A stretch of DNA of 64,000 nt from contig CAZAGD010000033.1 in the NCBI GenBank assembly GCA_964484485.1, forward strand, positions 1-64,000, given 5' to 3'. The notes beneath the pieces were generated by a model. The model had not been told where the DNA came from, ran no database searches, and worked only from the letters and a program-made list of their open reading frames with translations. The translations under genes were made by a program, and so were the position numbers. Numbering within the stretch: the stretch's first letter is position 1; each line of letters begins with the position of its first letter. This document shows positions 48,172 through 56,473 of this stretch, one piece after another. Source of the DNA: CAZAGD01 sp964484485. Its GTDB lineage: Bacteria > Desulfobacterota > SM23-61.

Positions 48172-48361
48172 AATGGAATTGAGTATATTTATTTTTAAAA
48201 AAAATGTAAAGATAGAATTTGGCTGATTCTCTAACCATTTACCTTCTTGACTTACCTTAAAGATAAAAATAATCTTGCCAAAAGGTGAATGATAAGATAA
48301 AAATTTTTCAGAACAAAAAAGGAGAAATTCATTCTTCCGGGAGAAAAAAGAAAGGAGACTT

Positions 48362-49144
48362 ATGGAAGAAAGGCGCATAAAAAAATTGGCCGAGATGTTA
48401 CTGAAGGCGGAGTGTGAAAAAAAGCCCATTCCTCCTTTAACTGAGACAGACCCAGATATAGGCGTGGAAGAGGCTTACCAGATTCAGCTCCACCTCATCG
48501 AACGCAAAAAAGCAACTGGCCGAGTGGTGGTGGGTAAAAAGATTGGTTTGACTTCTTTGGCCATGCAGGCCATGTTAGGGGTAAAAGAGCCGGATTATGG
48601 GCATATCTTAAATGATATGATAATTATGGAAGGAGAAAAAATTAAATTGGCTGATCTTATAGCTCCGCGCTTAGAAGGAGAGATCGCTTTTATTTTAAAG
48701 GAAGATCTTCAGGGGCCCGGAGTTACTATTTCCGAGGTGCTCCGCGGCAGCGCCGGGATCATGCCTGCTTTAGAAATAATTGATAGCCGTATCCGCGACT
48801 GGAAGATCAAACTCCCGGATACAGTTGCCGATAATGCTTCCAGCGCCCGGGTTGTCTTAGGCGGAAAACTCACTCCCCTCCTCAATTTAGATTTGCGTAC
48901 AGTAGGGATGGTCTTGGAGAAGAATGGAGAAATTATAGCCACCGCCGCTGGCGCAGCCGTGTTAGGGCACCCGGCCCAGGCCGTAGCTTGGTTAGCTAAC
49001 AAATTGGCCACTTATGGCCTGACCTTGCGCAAAGGAGAAATTATTCTCTCGGGCTCTTTAACTGCGGCCCTCCCTATTGCTCCGGGAGACTTTTTCCGCG
49101 CAGATTTCGGCCACTTGGGAGATGTTAAAATAAAATTTGCTTAA
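48362..49144 (+). CDS. 2-keto-4-pentenoate hydratase-like (MhpD family)
   Basis: The 260-residue fumarylacetoacetase-fold protein has VVGKKIGLTSLAMQAMLGVK, APRLEGEIAFIL (the metal-ligand Glu motif), MPALEIIDSRI, ADNASSARVVLGG and TLRKGEIILSGSLTAALPIA. These are the MhpD/DmpE/4-oxalocrotonate decarboxylase signatures. AGAAAGGAGACTT precedes the ATG. It would hydrate 2-oxopent-4-enoate, but no other aromatic meta-cleavage gene is nearby, so the physiological substrate is open. Confidence 0.87.
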   Translation: MEERRIKKLAEMLLKAECEKKPIPPLTETDPDIGVEEAYQIQLHLIERKKATGRVVVGKKIGLTSLAMQAMLGVKEPDYGHILNDMIIMEGEKIKLADLIAPRLEGEIAFILKEDLQGPGVTISEVLRGSAGIMPALEIIDSRIRDWKIKLPDTVADNASSARVVLGGKLTPLLNLDLRTVGMVLEKNGEIIATAAGAAVLGHPAQAVAWLANKLATYGLTLRKGEIILSGSLTAALPIAPGDFFRADFGHLGDVKIKFA

Positions 49145-49179
49145 AAAAATTTAAATATCACTCAAAAGTGGTACGGCTA

Positions 49180-50280
49180 TTAATTATTAGGCAAATTATT
49201 TAAAACCCAAAAAGATTCATCCCGAAGGGCAATTTTTACTTTTTTACCTCTCCAAAGTTCTAAATTTCTGAAAGCATAGTTGGGAATGTTGATTTCAAAA
49301 TTTACTTTTCCTTCTTTAGTTTGGAAATTAATTAGACGGTATCCACCTTTATCAATAAAATCTATAATCTCTCCTTCCAAAATATTTTTTTTTAGCGCCT
49401 CCTTAACAGGTTTTTCTTCCCTAAGGATCATTACTTCCTCAGGCCGAATAAAAAGATCGATTTCTTTATCTCCTCCATCATAAAGAGTAGCGGGAATGGA
49501 AAGAAGAAGACCATTTAAACTCCAAAAATGTCTCTGTAGATTTTCATCCCTTTTGAGAAATTCCGCACGGTAAATGTTCCTCAATCCGAGAAATTGGGCT
49601 ACTTTTTTAGACTTTGGTCTTAAAAATATTTCTTCTTTGGTTCCTACCTGCTCCACTTTTCCATCGATAAAAACAGTAATTCGATCAGCCAACGAATAGG
49701 CTTCTTCAAAATCATGGGTTACGCATAAAATTGTGGGTCGGAAGGAATCATGAATAGCTTTAAGGAGCTGTTGAATCTCAAATTTAATGCCCGGGTCTAG
49801 TCCGGTAAAAGGTTCGTCAAGGAGAAGGAGTTTAGGCTTTGAGGCCAATCCCCTTAGCAAGGCCACCCGTTTCTTTTCTCCCCCACTAAGACGAGCGGGA
49901 TAGCGATCAAGAAGCCCTTCAAGTTTCATAATGGAAATTAAATTATTAATATAGGATTCATAATCCTTTAAAGGAAGGCTCCGCGCCCTTATTCCATAAA
50001 GAATATTCTCTATAACCTTCATATGAGGAAAGAGAGCCAAGTCTTGAGGCACGTAAGAAATTTCCCTCTTTTCAGGAGAAAGATTTTGAATCTCTTTCCC
50101 TTCAATCCAGATCTTCCCCTTTCTGGGCTTATGAAGACCAATGATTGATTCGAGGATCAAGGTTTTTCCACTGCCTGTTGGCCCGAGAAGATAGTGGAAA
50201 TCTCCTTGGTTAATCTCCAGATTAAGATCAAAAAATTTGAAAGATTTTAAGACGATGGTTAGCCCTTCGACCTTAATCAT
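49180..50280 (-). CDS. ABC transporter ATPase, molybdate/tungstate-type
   Basis: The 366-residue ATPase has Walker A GPTGSGKT (about 33-40), signature LSGGEKKRVALLRGLA, Walker B LLLLDEPFTGLD and switch His (VTHDF). The C-terminal third is a TOBE-like regulatory domain. It overlaps the permease by 8 bases. With the permease and binding protein it forms an oxyanion importer of the ModC/WtpC/TupC type. Molybdate and tungstate are the likely cargo because the molybdoenzyme and its chaperone lie upstream on the same strand. Confidence 0.88.
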   Translation of the reverse strand: MIKVEGLTIVLKSFKFFDLNLEINQGDFHYLLGPTGSGKTLILESIIGLHKPRKGKIWIEGKEIQNLSPEKREISYVPQDLALFPHMKVIENILYGIRARSLPLKDYESYINNLISIMKLEGLLDRYPARLSGGEKKRVALLRGLASKPKLLLLDEPFTGLDPGIKFEIQQLLKAIHDSFRPTILCVTHDFEEAYSLADRITVFIDGKVEQVGTKEEIFLRPKSKKVAQFLGLRNIYRAEFLKRDENLQRHFWSLNGLLLSIPATLYDGGDKEIDLFIRPEEVMILREEKPVKEALKKNILEGEIIDFIDKGGYRLINFQTKEGKVNFEINIPNYAFRNLELWRGKKVKIALRDESFWVLNNLPNN

Positions 50281-51049
50281 ATCGAAATTTCTTACCGGTC
50301 AAGCGCACGCCATAAAGGGCTAAAATTCCTAAAAGTACTAAGACTAAAATCAGAATAACAGACTTTTCAATATTGGCCGAAGCTAAGGCGGTAAATATGG
50401 CAATAGGCATAGTTTCAGTTTTTCCTGGCATGGCACCTGCGAGGGTAACGGTAGCTCCAAATTCACCTACGGCTTTGGCCCAAGAGAGAATAACCGAGGC
50501 CAGGAGGCCGCGAAAAGAAAGGGGCAAGGTAATTAGATAAAAGGTCTGCCATGGCGAAGAGCCCAGCGATCGAGCGACAGCTTCATACCGGGGAGAGATC
50601 TCATCCAGAGAAGCTTTCATTAATCGGGTGGCCAAGCCGGCGACGGTGGCAAATTGAGCTAAGATAATTCCGGGGACCTCAAAGACGAAAAAAATACCTT
50701 TATTTTGGATTAAATTCCCTAAGGGAGTGTTAAAAAAAACAAGGAAAGAAGCTCCCAGAGCAATAGGGGAAAGGATCAGGGGAATTTCTAAGAAGGCATC
50801 AATAAGACTTTTCCCTCTAAAATCAAAACGCGAAAGAGCATAAGCGGAAGGAAGCGCAATAAGGATAGCCAAGAAGGTAGCCAGCGTGGCGGCCGTTAGA
50901 CTAAGGCGGATCGAATATAAAGTATAAGGATTTAGCAATGCTTCCCAGAAACCTTTTCCGCCAACGAAATAGAAAAGAGAAAAGATTAAAACCAAATAAA
51001 AAAGAAAAATGCCAAGTGCTGCCCCAATCATGGCCCCGCGAAAGCTCAT
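50273..51049 (-). CDS. ABC transporter permease, molybdate/tungstate-type
   Basis: The 258-residue membrane protein has six helices and the EAA-type loop EAVARSLGSSPWQTFYLITL, typical of ModB/WtpB/CysT permeases. Other family stretches are LPSAYALSRFDFRGKSLIDA and AKAVGEFGATVTLAGAMPGK. It overlaps both neighbours (4 bases with the binding protein, 8 with the ATPase), so the three are made together. Confidence 0.88.
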   Translation of the reverse strand: MSFRGAMIGAALGIFLFYLVLIFSLFYFVGGKGFWEALLNPYTLYSIRLSLTAATLATFLAILIALPSAYALSRFDFRGKSLIDAFLEIPLILSPIALGASFLVFFNTPLGNLIQNKGIFFVFEVPGIILAQFATVAGLATRLMKASLDEISPRYEAVARSLGSSPWQTFYLITLPLSFRGLLASVILSWAKAVGEFGATVTLAGAMPGKTETMPIAIFTALASANIEKSVILILVLVLLGILALYGVRLTGKKFRYD

Positions 51050-51915
51050 AGCTTCCTTTTACTCCATTCTCTGGGAAGAGCATATTCTCCACCTACTGGT
51101 GTATCAGGTTTGGTAAAACGGCGACTTTCTTGCAGGTCCATTAAATAATTATATTTCCGGAAAATATTTTTTCCTTCAGGTGATAAAAGGAAATTGATAA
51201 AATTTTGGGCTCCCGTTTTGTTTTGAGTGAATTTTGAAATACCGATGGGAATATAGCCAATTCTTGGAATTTCTTCTGGCTTTAAATAGATCGTCTCAAT
51301 TCTTTTGGGATCCCAATATTGGAAAACCCTCCAACCGATCACTGCATCCACCGCTTTAAAGGAGATGGCATTCGCTGTTTTTTCACAACTTTCTGCATAA
51401 TTAATTAAATTTTTCTTTAAATTCTCTTTCTCAGTGGGATTTAAATTTTTTTCTATAATTTCTACTGCATAAATTCCCACACAAACATATTCAGGATTAG
51501 CAATAGCTACCCGGATTCCTGGTTTAGTTAAATCTTTAAGAGAATAGATTCTTTTAGGATTCCCCCTTTGCACATTAATAGCAGGAATAAGATAAACCAC
51601 AATTCTCTCTGTTTCGGAAAAGACCAAGCCTTCTTTTTTAGCTTGTTCCATAAAATCCGAAGATCCCGGGAAAAAAACATCTCCTTTTTTAGCTAATTTC
51701 ATCTGTGAAAGGAGGAAGCCTGACCCTCCAAAAGCGCTGTCGACAGGGATGGCATATTTTCTTTGAAAAAGTTGGACGACTTCTTCGGTAGCAGGCTTGC
51801 TGGCTGCTCCTGCCAAAAGAAGTAACCGGGAAGAAGCAAAGGCTTCTTGGAAAATGCCTATTGATATAAAAAATACCAAAAGAATAAGCCTTGATTGATA
51901 ATAGATTTTTCTCAT
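51046..51915 (-). CDS. Oxyanion-binding periplasmic protein (ModA/WtpA-like)
   Basis: The signal peptide MRKIYYQSRLILLVFFISIG precedes a mature start at SSRLLLLAGAASKPATEEVV. That AGAASKPA segment matches the molybdate-binding loop of ModA-type proteins, and SAFGGSGFLLSQM, KGDVFFPGSSDFM and INFLLSPEG also fit. About 289 residues from ATG 51915; the frame extends 20 codons upstream without a better start. It is the first gene of the transporter set, behind a candidate leader structure at 52005-52059. Confidence 0.85.
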   Translation of the reverse strand: MRKIYYQSRLILLVFFISIGIFQEAFASSRLLLLAGAASKPATEEVVQLFQRKYAIPVDSAFGGSGFLLSQMKLAKKGDVFFPGSSDFMEQAKKEGLVFSETERIVVYLIPAINVQRGNPKRIYSLKDLTKPGIRVAIANPEYVCVGIYAVEIIEKNLNPTEKENLKKNLINYAESCEKTANAISFKAVDAVIGWRVFQYWDPKRIETIYLKPEEIPRIGYIPIGISKFTQNKTGAQNFINFLLSPEGKNIFRKYNYLMDLQESRRFTKPDTPVGGEYALPREWSKRKL

Positions 51916-52004
51916 CCACATACTTTTTGGAAAAAAAGAAAAGGGACCGGCTAATTTTGGGAGATAGGGAAGCATATAATTAATTTCTTTGTGGTTGTTT
52001 CTGC

Positions 52005-52059
52005 AATTGGTGGTTAACCGCCAGCTTTCCGTAATAACCTCTAAAACATCCCACCAATT
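52005..52059 (-). ncRNA. Candidate leader RNA before the oxyanion transporter
   Basis: On the minus strand AATTGGTGG (52059-52051) pairs with CCACCAATT (52013-52005), and GGTTA/TAACC forms an inner stem that competes for the last two pairs. The enclosed loop holds ACGGAAAGCTGGCGG. The fold sits between torD and the binding-protein gene. I cannot match it to the molybdenum-cofactor riboswitch or any family I know, so it is a structural candidate only. Confidence 0.4.
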
Positions 52060-52094
52060 TATTTTATTATTATAAGAATTAAAATGGTATTAAT

Positions 52095-52721
52095 TCAACA
52101 TTTTAGAGCACAGGGTTGGATCACTCCTCTTAAAATATGGGCAGCTCCTCTATAAAAATCTTCCTTAGTATTTTCTAAAACCTTGTCCGAAAAGATTGGC
52201 ACCCATAATCTCATATGCTCTCTAAGGAAATCGTCCCTTAATTCCAAATTTCGAGAAGCTTCTTGACGCCGCCCTTCTTCAAAATCTTGGATAATTTTTT
52301 GAGTCAAATAATATAAAAATTCCAGTTCTATACCAAGGTAATCATCAGGCATGCTGTAAAGATCTTTCACGGCCATTCCTGCCTCAAGATATCGCTTTCT
52401 TACCATAATAGTCTCCTCAGTCATTAATGCTGGTGTCTCAGACAAATAAAATGAGGCATAAGGAACGGCCGGAGGGTTTTTAGGGCCGATGAATAAACGG
52501 GTATATTCGAAAGTAAGGTCTTCTAAGTATTCATTTATTCTGTGTAAATTTTTATTTGCTGAAATAGCTAATAATTTTAGTCCATAATCTACCTCATCCT
52601 CCACCTCTTCAGGAAGCGTGATCTGGGCAATTTCCATGATGAATTCTCTGGTAGGCTCTTTTAAAAATAATAACCTTAAGAGATTGTACAAATAGACTTC
52701 TTCTTTTAATTCATCGATCAT
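52095..52721 (-). CDS. TorD/DmsD-family molybdoenzyme chaperone
   Basis: The 208-residue all-helical protein has YLEDLTFEYTRLFIGPKNPP then AVPYASFYLSE, and MPDDYLGIELEFLYYLTQKI. The E-Y-x-R-L-F-x-G and P-D-H/D-L-x-x-E motifs are those of TorD-like chaperones. It would bind the Tat signal of the molybdoenzyme encoded just upstream and aid cofactor insertion before export. Confidence 0.9.
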   Translation of the reverse strand: MIDELKEEVYLYNLLRLLFLKEPTREFIMEIAQITLPEEVEDEVDYGLKLLAISANKNLHRINEYLEDLTFEYTRLFIGPKNPPAVPYASFYLSETPALMTEETIMVRKRYLEAGMAVKDLYSMPDDYLGIELEFLYYLTQKIIQDFEEGRRQEASRNLELRDDFLREHMRLWVPIFSDKVLENTKEDFYRGAAHILRGVIQPCALKC

Positions 52722-52750
52722 TATTACCTCATTTAAGTCAAAATCGAACT

Positions 52751-52778
52751 GCCCAAAGGGGAGTTCTCCCCTTTGGGC
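52751..52778 (-). terminator. Perfect hairpin after the molybdoenzyme gene
   Basis: GCCCAAAGGGGA (52751-52762) pairs with TCCCCTTTGGGC (52767-52778) over a four-base loop. It lies 3 bases past the molybdoenzyme stop. The minus strand has no strong T-run, so partial termination or mRNA protection is more likely than a full stop, since torD continues in the same direction. Confidence 0.55.
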
Positions 52779-52781
52779 TAT

Positions 52782-55664
52782 TTATGCCTTTTTAACCCTA
52801 ACCATCATATCGGCATAGCAGGGCTGTCCCATGATTGGGCTCAGGGCATCTGGATCACAGAGCATGTTATGGTCCGGCGTATAGTCTTTGCTATTGTAGG
52901 CAGGCCCCAGACCTGGACTAAATCTTCCTCCGGCACCAAAGCCTATTTTTATCACACCGGGTCTTATGCCCCCTGAGACGTATGCTTTGCCCCTCTGTGA
53001 TTTGCCAATCGGATTTTCTATAATTACAAGATCGCCCGTCTTAATCCCCAGCTTCTGCGCATCATTATAGTTAATCCAGATTGTTCCCACAGAATAAGTA
53101 TTTGCTTTGAATTTTAGGCGCAGGGGTTTCATTGGCTGATCACCTACAGGCATTGCTTCAGGCACGGTAGCTACAAATTCATTGTTCATCGGTAGCCATA
53201 AACCCTCGGCCTTTATTTCGCCGAGCCATGGTACCATCTGTGTTCCAGTCATAGCGTGGTGGACTCTTCCTGTAATAAGTTGGAAGGGGAAATCTTTCGC
53301 ATATTTCTTATATTCAGGATTTGTATAAGGGTTCCACTTTGTTTCAAACCAATAAAAGGTGGATGGGAATTTGTCAAAACCGATCTGTTTAAGGCCCAAT
53401 GGAACTTCCCCGCCGGCCTTTTCTATCTTGGCATTATGCCCAGCATATCCTCCATAACGCCTATCACCATCTTTCCAATCAAATTTGAACTCAATGAGTC
53501 TGGTCGAAGTAGGTGGCCAGACCTTGTGTGGCTCATCTTTTGTCGACCACTTATACCTATACCAACTCATGGGCCATACGGCGACACCCTTATTTTTTCT
53601 GAGCCATGACACCGTAACAGGTTCACCGATTATTTCCTTTTTCTCATGGTCAATTTTGACATTCCCCTTCTCAAGCGACTCAGGTGTGCCTATGATTTTA
53701 TATCCTTCGGGATATTGCGGATAGGGGAGGGGCGTGCCTATATTGGGTTTATCGGGAGTTTTCAGTATAAGGTCATTGGCAAATTCCTCTTCTGTCTTAT
53801 ACTTTTCCCAGAAGTCTCCAGGGTGGATATCCTTATCGCCCAGTTCATGTAATTTTTTGGCAAGCATATTCATTATATCCGTGGGGTTTTTGCTCTCATG
53901 AAGAGGTTTGATAACCGCGTCTCTAACATATCCAAGGGGCATAGGAGGATAGATGTCTGACCAGCTTATTCTTTCAGCCCCACTCGCCTCGGGAAGAATT
54001 ACGTCGGCATAAAGGGCACTCTCCAGATTGAGTGTGTCAATAAATACAAAAAGCTCAAGCTTGTAATTGCCTGCTGCATCTTTTGTGGTTAATGCTGCCT
54101 TCCATCTCCAGGTTGCAGAAGCAGTTACTACGGAATTACCTGTCCTTAATATATAAGCTTTTATGGGATACTTATGTCCTCTGAATGGGCCATATCTTAT
54201 CTTTACCTCGTTTCCTTCAAAGAATTCAGGATAATCACCCACCACATCATCCCATGCTGATGGATATTTACTTCCGAAGAGGTCTTTATGGAGCTCGCTT
54301 ACCTTCCCTTCCACCTCTTTTCCATCAATTGTACGTTTTACTTTTCGGTCAATAAAGCGGCCCTTTTCTACCCATGACATGTGCCTTGCCGTATGTCCGC
54401 CACCTTTACCCCACTTCATTATCTCTGTGTCAATGATGCCACCAGGGGCGTCAAAGTTTCCGGTAATCACATTAAGGGCCACACCAAGGATGGAAGCACA
54501 GTATCCGTTAAAATGGTGACCAGGAGACTGCATGCCCCAGACTAGGGCTGCTGGTTTAGTTATACCAAAAGTATGGGCAAGGTCTGCAATATCCTCTTTC
54601 ATAAGGCCTGTTCTATCAGCTGCCCATTCCAGGCTGAAGTAGCTAAGCCCATTTATGGGGTCCTTTTTGGCCCACCAGGCTTTAAATGCCTCCTCAAACT
54701 CATCCCACCCTACGGAATATTTCTTAAAGCTCCAGTCAATATATTTTCTATTCGGGTCATCCTGTTTGTCATTCTCCAGGATGTATCTGAGTATTGCTCC
54801 GAATAAGTCCCCATCAGTCCCAGGACGAGGGGCAAGCCACTTATCGGCCATTGCTGCCGTATTGCTTAGGGATGGGTCTATGACGATCACTTTACAACCA
54901 TTCTCTACCATGGCCCCGACCGTGCCTCTGTTTTCATAAAATATCCTGGTAGCCACAAATGGATTCCAGCCATTATAGATGATGAGTTTTGTTTTATAAG
55001 ACATATCCTTTTTCAATGAACCATCCGGCTGTCTCACATAAACTGGCCTCATAATATCAGGCTCCCATCTTTTCCCACCAACCATGAGTTTTGGTCCATG
55101 CCTTCTTGGGGTATCACATATGGAGCCATGTTCGACACAATTAGGAGTTCCGAAGGCAAAGAAGAGTCTCCAGTACTGGTCTCTGTCTGTTACATCGCCA
55201 GTATCCATTATGATAGATTCAGGACCGTATTTATTTTTAATCGTAATAAGTTTTTTTCCTATATAATCAATTGCCTCATCCCATGATACTCTCTTAAACT
55301 TCCCTTCTCCCCTTTCACCAACCCTTATCATTGGGTATTTTAGCCGGTAAGGTGAATAAACGAGCTGTCCCAGAGCCGCCGCCTTAGCGCAGGCAATTCC
55401 ATCATTTAAAGGCACGTGGGAATTACCATAAATCTTGTGCAACCTTCCGCCTTTTACCCACACCTCCAATCCACATTCACTGGGACACATGACGCAAGCA
55501 GTGTATTTTACTTCATATTTACTCATAGCTACTTGCATTGCTTCTGCCTCTGCTGGACATATATTTTTTAATGAGATTAGGCCCGTATTATGTAAAGCAG
55601 TTATACTTCCCAAAGCTGCCGCATATTTTAAAAATAATCTTCTTGATATTTGCATATTCTTCAC
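52782..55664 (-). CDS. Tat-exported molybdopterin oxidoreductase, catalytic subunit
   Basis: Of 960 residues, the Tat signal is SRRLFLKYAAALGS (7-20). The 4Fe-4S site is C57-x2-C60-x3-C64-x27-C92. Cys183 (HGSICDTPRRHG) is the likely Mo/W ligand. Later come NGWNPFVATRIFYENRGTVG and PGTDGDLFGAILRYIL, and the C-terminal MopB domain IWINYNDAQKLGIKTGDLVI. This is the DMSO-reductase family branch with PsrA, PhsA, TtrA and ArrA. The exact oxyanion or sulfur substrate is not readable. It partners with the Fe-S subunit 4 bases upstream. No membrane subunit is present, so electrons must arrive by another carrier. Confidence 0.92.
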   Translation of the reverse strand: MKNMQISRRLFLKYAAALGSITALHNTGLISLKNICPAEAEAMQVAMSKYEVKYTACVMCPSECGLEVWVKGGRLHKIYGNSHVPLNDGIACAKAAALGQLVYSPYRLKYPMIRVGERGEGKFKRVSWDEAIDYIGKKLITIKNKYGPESIIMDTGDVTDRDQYWRLFFAFGTPNCVEHGSICDTPRRHGPKLMVGGKRWEPDIMRPVYVRQPDGSLKKDMSYKTKLIIYNGWNPFVATRIFYENRGTVGAMVENGCKVIVIDPSLSNTAAMADKWLAPRPGTDGDLFGAILRYILENDKQDDPNRKYIDWSFKKYSVGWDEFEEAFKAWWAKKDPINGLSYFSLEWAADRTGLMKEDIADLAHTFGITKPAALVWGMQSPGHHFNGYCASILGVALNVITGNFDAPGGIIDTEIMKWGKGGGHTARHMSWVEKGRFIDRKVKRTIDGKEVEGKVSELHKDLFGSKYPSAWDDVVGDYPEFFEGNEVKIRYGPFRGHKYPIKAYILRTGNSVVTASATWRWKAALTTKDAAGNYKLELFVFIDTLNLESALYADVILPEASGAERISWSDIYPPMPLGYVRDAVIKPLHESKNPTDIMNMLAKKLHELGDKDIHPGDFWEKYKTEEEFANDLILKTPDKPNIGTPLPYPQYPEGYKIIGTPESLEKGNVKIDHEKKEIIGEPVTVSWLRKNKGVAVWPMSWYRYKWSTKDEPHKVWPPTSTRLIEFKFDWKDGDRRYGGYAGHNAKIEKAGGEVPLGLKQIGFDKFPSTFYWFETKWNPYTNPEYKKYAKDFPFQLITGRVHHAMTGTQMVPWLGEIKAEGLWLPMNNEFVATVPEAMPVGDQPMKPLRLKFKANTYSVGTIWINYNDAQKLGIKTGDLVIIENPIGKSQRGKAYVSGGIRPGVIKIGFGAGGRFSPGLGPAYNSKDYTPDHNMLCDPDALSPIMGQPCYADMMVRVKKA

Positions 55665-55668
55665 CCTC

Positions 55669-56334
55669 CTACTGGTTGATTAAGCCATCGGCTATTTTAA
55701 ATACTTCTTTATCTGGGACAATGAAATATACCCTCGGCTTCAGTCCATAGTCTGGATTCCAAACCTCTGTTTTCACGGATGCTTTGAGTTTAGAAATCGC
55801 ACTGTTCGGGTCATTTAAATCTCCGAAGAACCTTGCCCTCCCTGCACAGTTACGGATACATGTGGGTTCTTCAATACCTGAGGCAAGCCTATGACTGCAA
55901 AAGTCGCACTTATCAACGGTTCTTAAATCTTTCGCTCTCTTCCCCCTAACCTCTTCCACATCCTTGGCGTATTTAGACGGGTCGTTCTTTACAAGAAGAT
56001 GAGGATGGAGAAATCTCGCTCCATAGGGACATGCCTTGACACACCGTCCACAGCCAATGCATAAATCCCGGTTTACCATTACCACACCATCTTCCCTTTT
56101 ATAAGTAGCTCCCTTCACAGGACATGGGAGGACACATGCCGGCTCATCACACTGGTTACAGATTTTGGGGAAGAAATACCTTTTTGCCTTTGGATACTCG
56201 CCTGCGTCGGCAATATCCACTTTTGACCTAAACTTGCCCACGGGAACGCCATTCTCCATTTTGCAACTCACCTGGCAAGATGTACAGCCTACGCACTTGC
56301 GCAGGTCCACAATTAATGCGTAATTTTTGCCCAT
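55669..56334 (-). CDS. Four-cluster ferredoxin-like electron-transfer subunit
   Basis: About 221 residues from ATG 56334 (MGKNYALIVDLRKCVGCTSC); an ATG six codons earlier is also possible. Cys clusters include CVGCTSCQVSCK, CNQCDEPACVLPCP, CIGCGRCVKACP and CDFC...CIRNC, the four [4Fe-4S] pattern of PsrB/TtrB/ArrB. It has no signal and would be exported with the Tat-tagged catalytic subunit. It is first in the enzyme operon, directly behind the sigma-54 promoter. Confidence 0.93.
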   Translation of the reverse strand: MGKNYALIVDLRKCVGCTSCQVSCKMENGVPVGKFRSKVDIADAGEYPKAKRYFFPKICNQCDEPACVLPCPVKGATYKREDGVVMVNRDLCIGCGRCVKACPYGARFLHPHLLVKNDPSKYAKDVEEVRGKRAKDLRTVDKCDFCSHRLASGIEEPTCIRNCAGRARFFGDLNDPNSAISKLKASVKTEVWNPDYGLKPRVYFIVPDKEVFKIADGLINQ

Positions 56335-56369
56335 AATTACCCCCTTTCCCAAATTTTTTAAAAATTATC

Positions 56370-56385
56370 AGCAATTCTTATGCCA
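56370..56385 (-). promoter_or_regulatory. Sigma-54 (-24/-12) promoter of the molybdoenzyme operon
   Basis: On the minus strand TGGCATAAGAATTGCT matches TGGCACG-N4-TTGCW, with GG at 56384-56383 and GC at 56372-56371 correctly spaced. The neighbouring response regulator has a GAFTGA loop, so both halves of the system are present. Confidence 0.85.
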
Positions 56386-56447
56386 GACTTAAGTATATGG
56401 ATGGTTTCAGATATTTGTTATGGAGTAGTGCTAAATGATTGAGCAGG

Positions 56448-56464
56448 TGTGCAGAAACTGAACA
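56448..56464. promoter_or_regulatory. Candidate enhancer site for the response regulator
   Basis: TGTGCAGAAACTGAACA is an imperfect palindrome (arms match 6 of 7) about 70 bases upstream of the -24 element, a normal place for an NtrC-type activator site. Confidence 0.55.
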
Positions 56465-56473
56465 GATTTTTAT

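Noticed and set aside
48172..48429. 86-codon N-terminal extension of hpt
   Set aside because: It overlaps the divergent hydratase gene and is not part of the phosphoribosyltransferase family; family proteins start near MKLLLSEKE.
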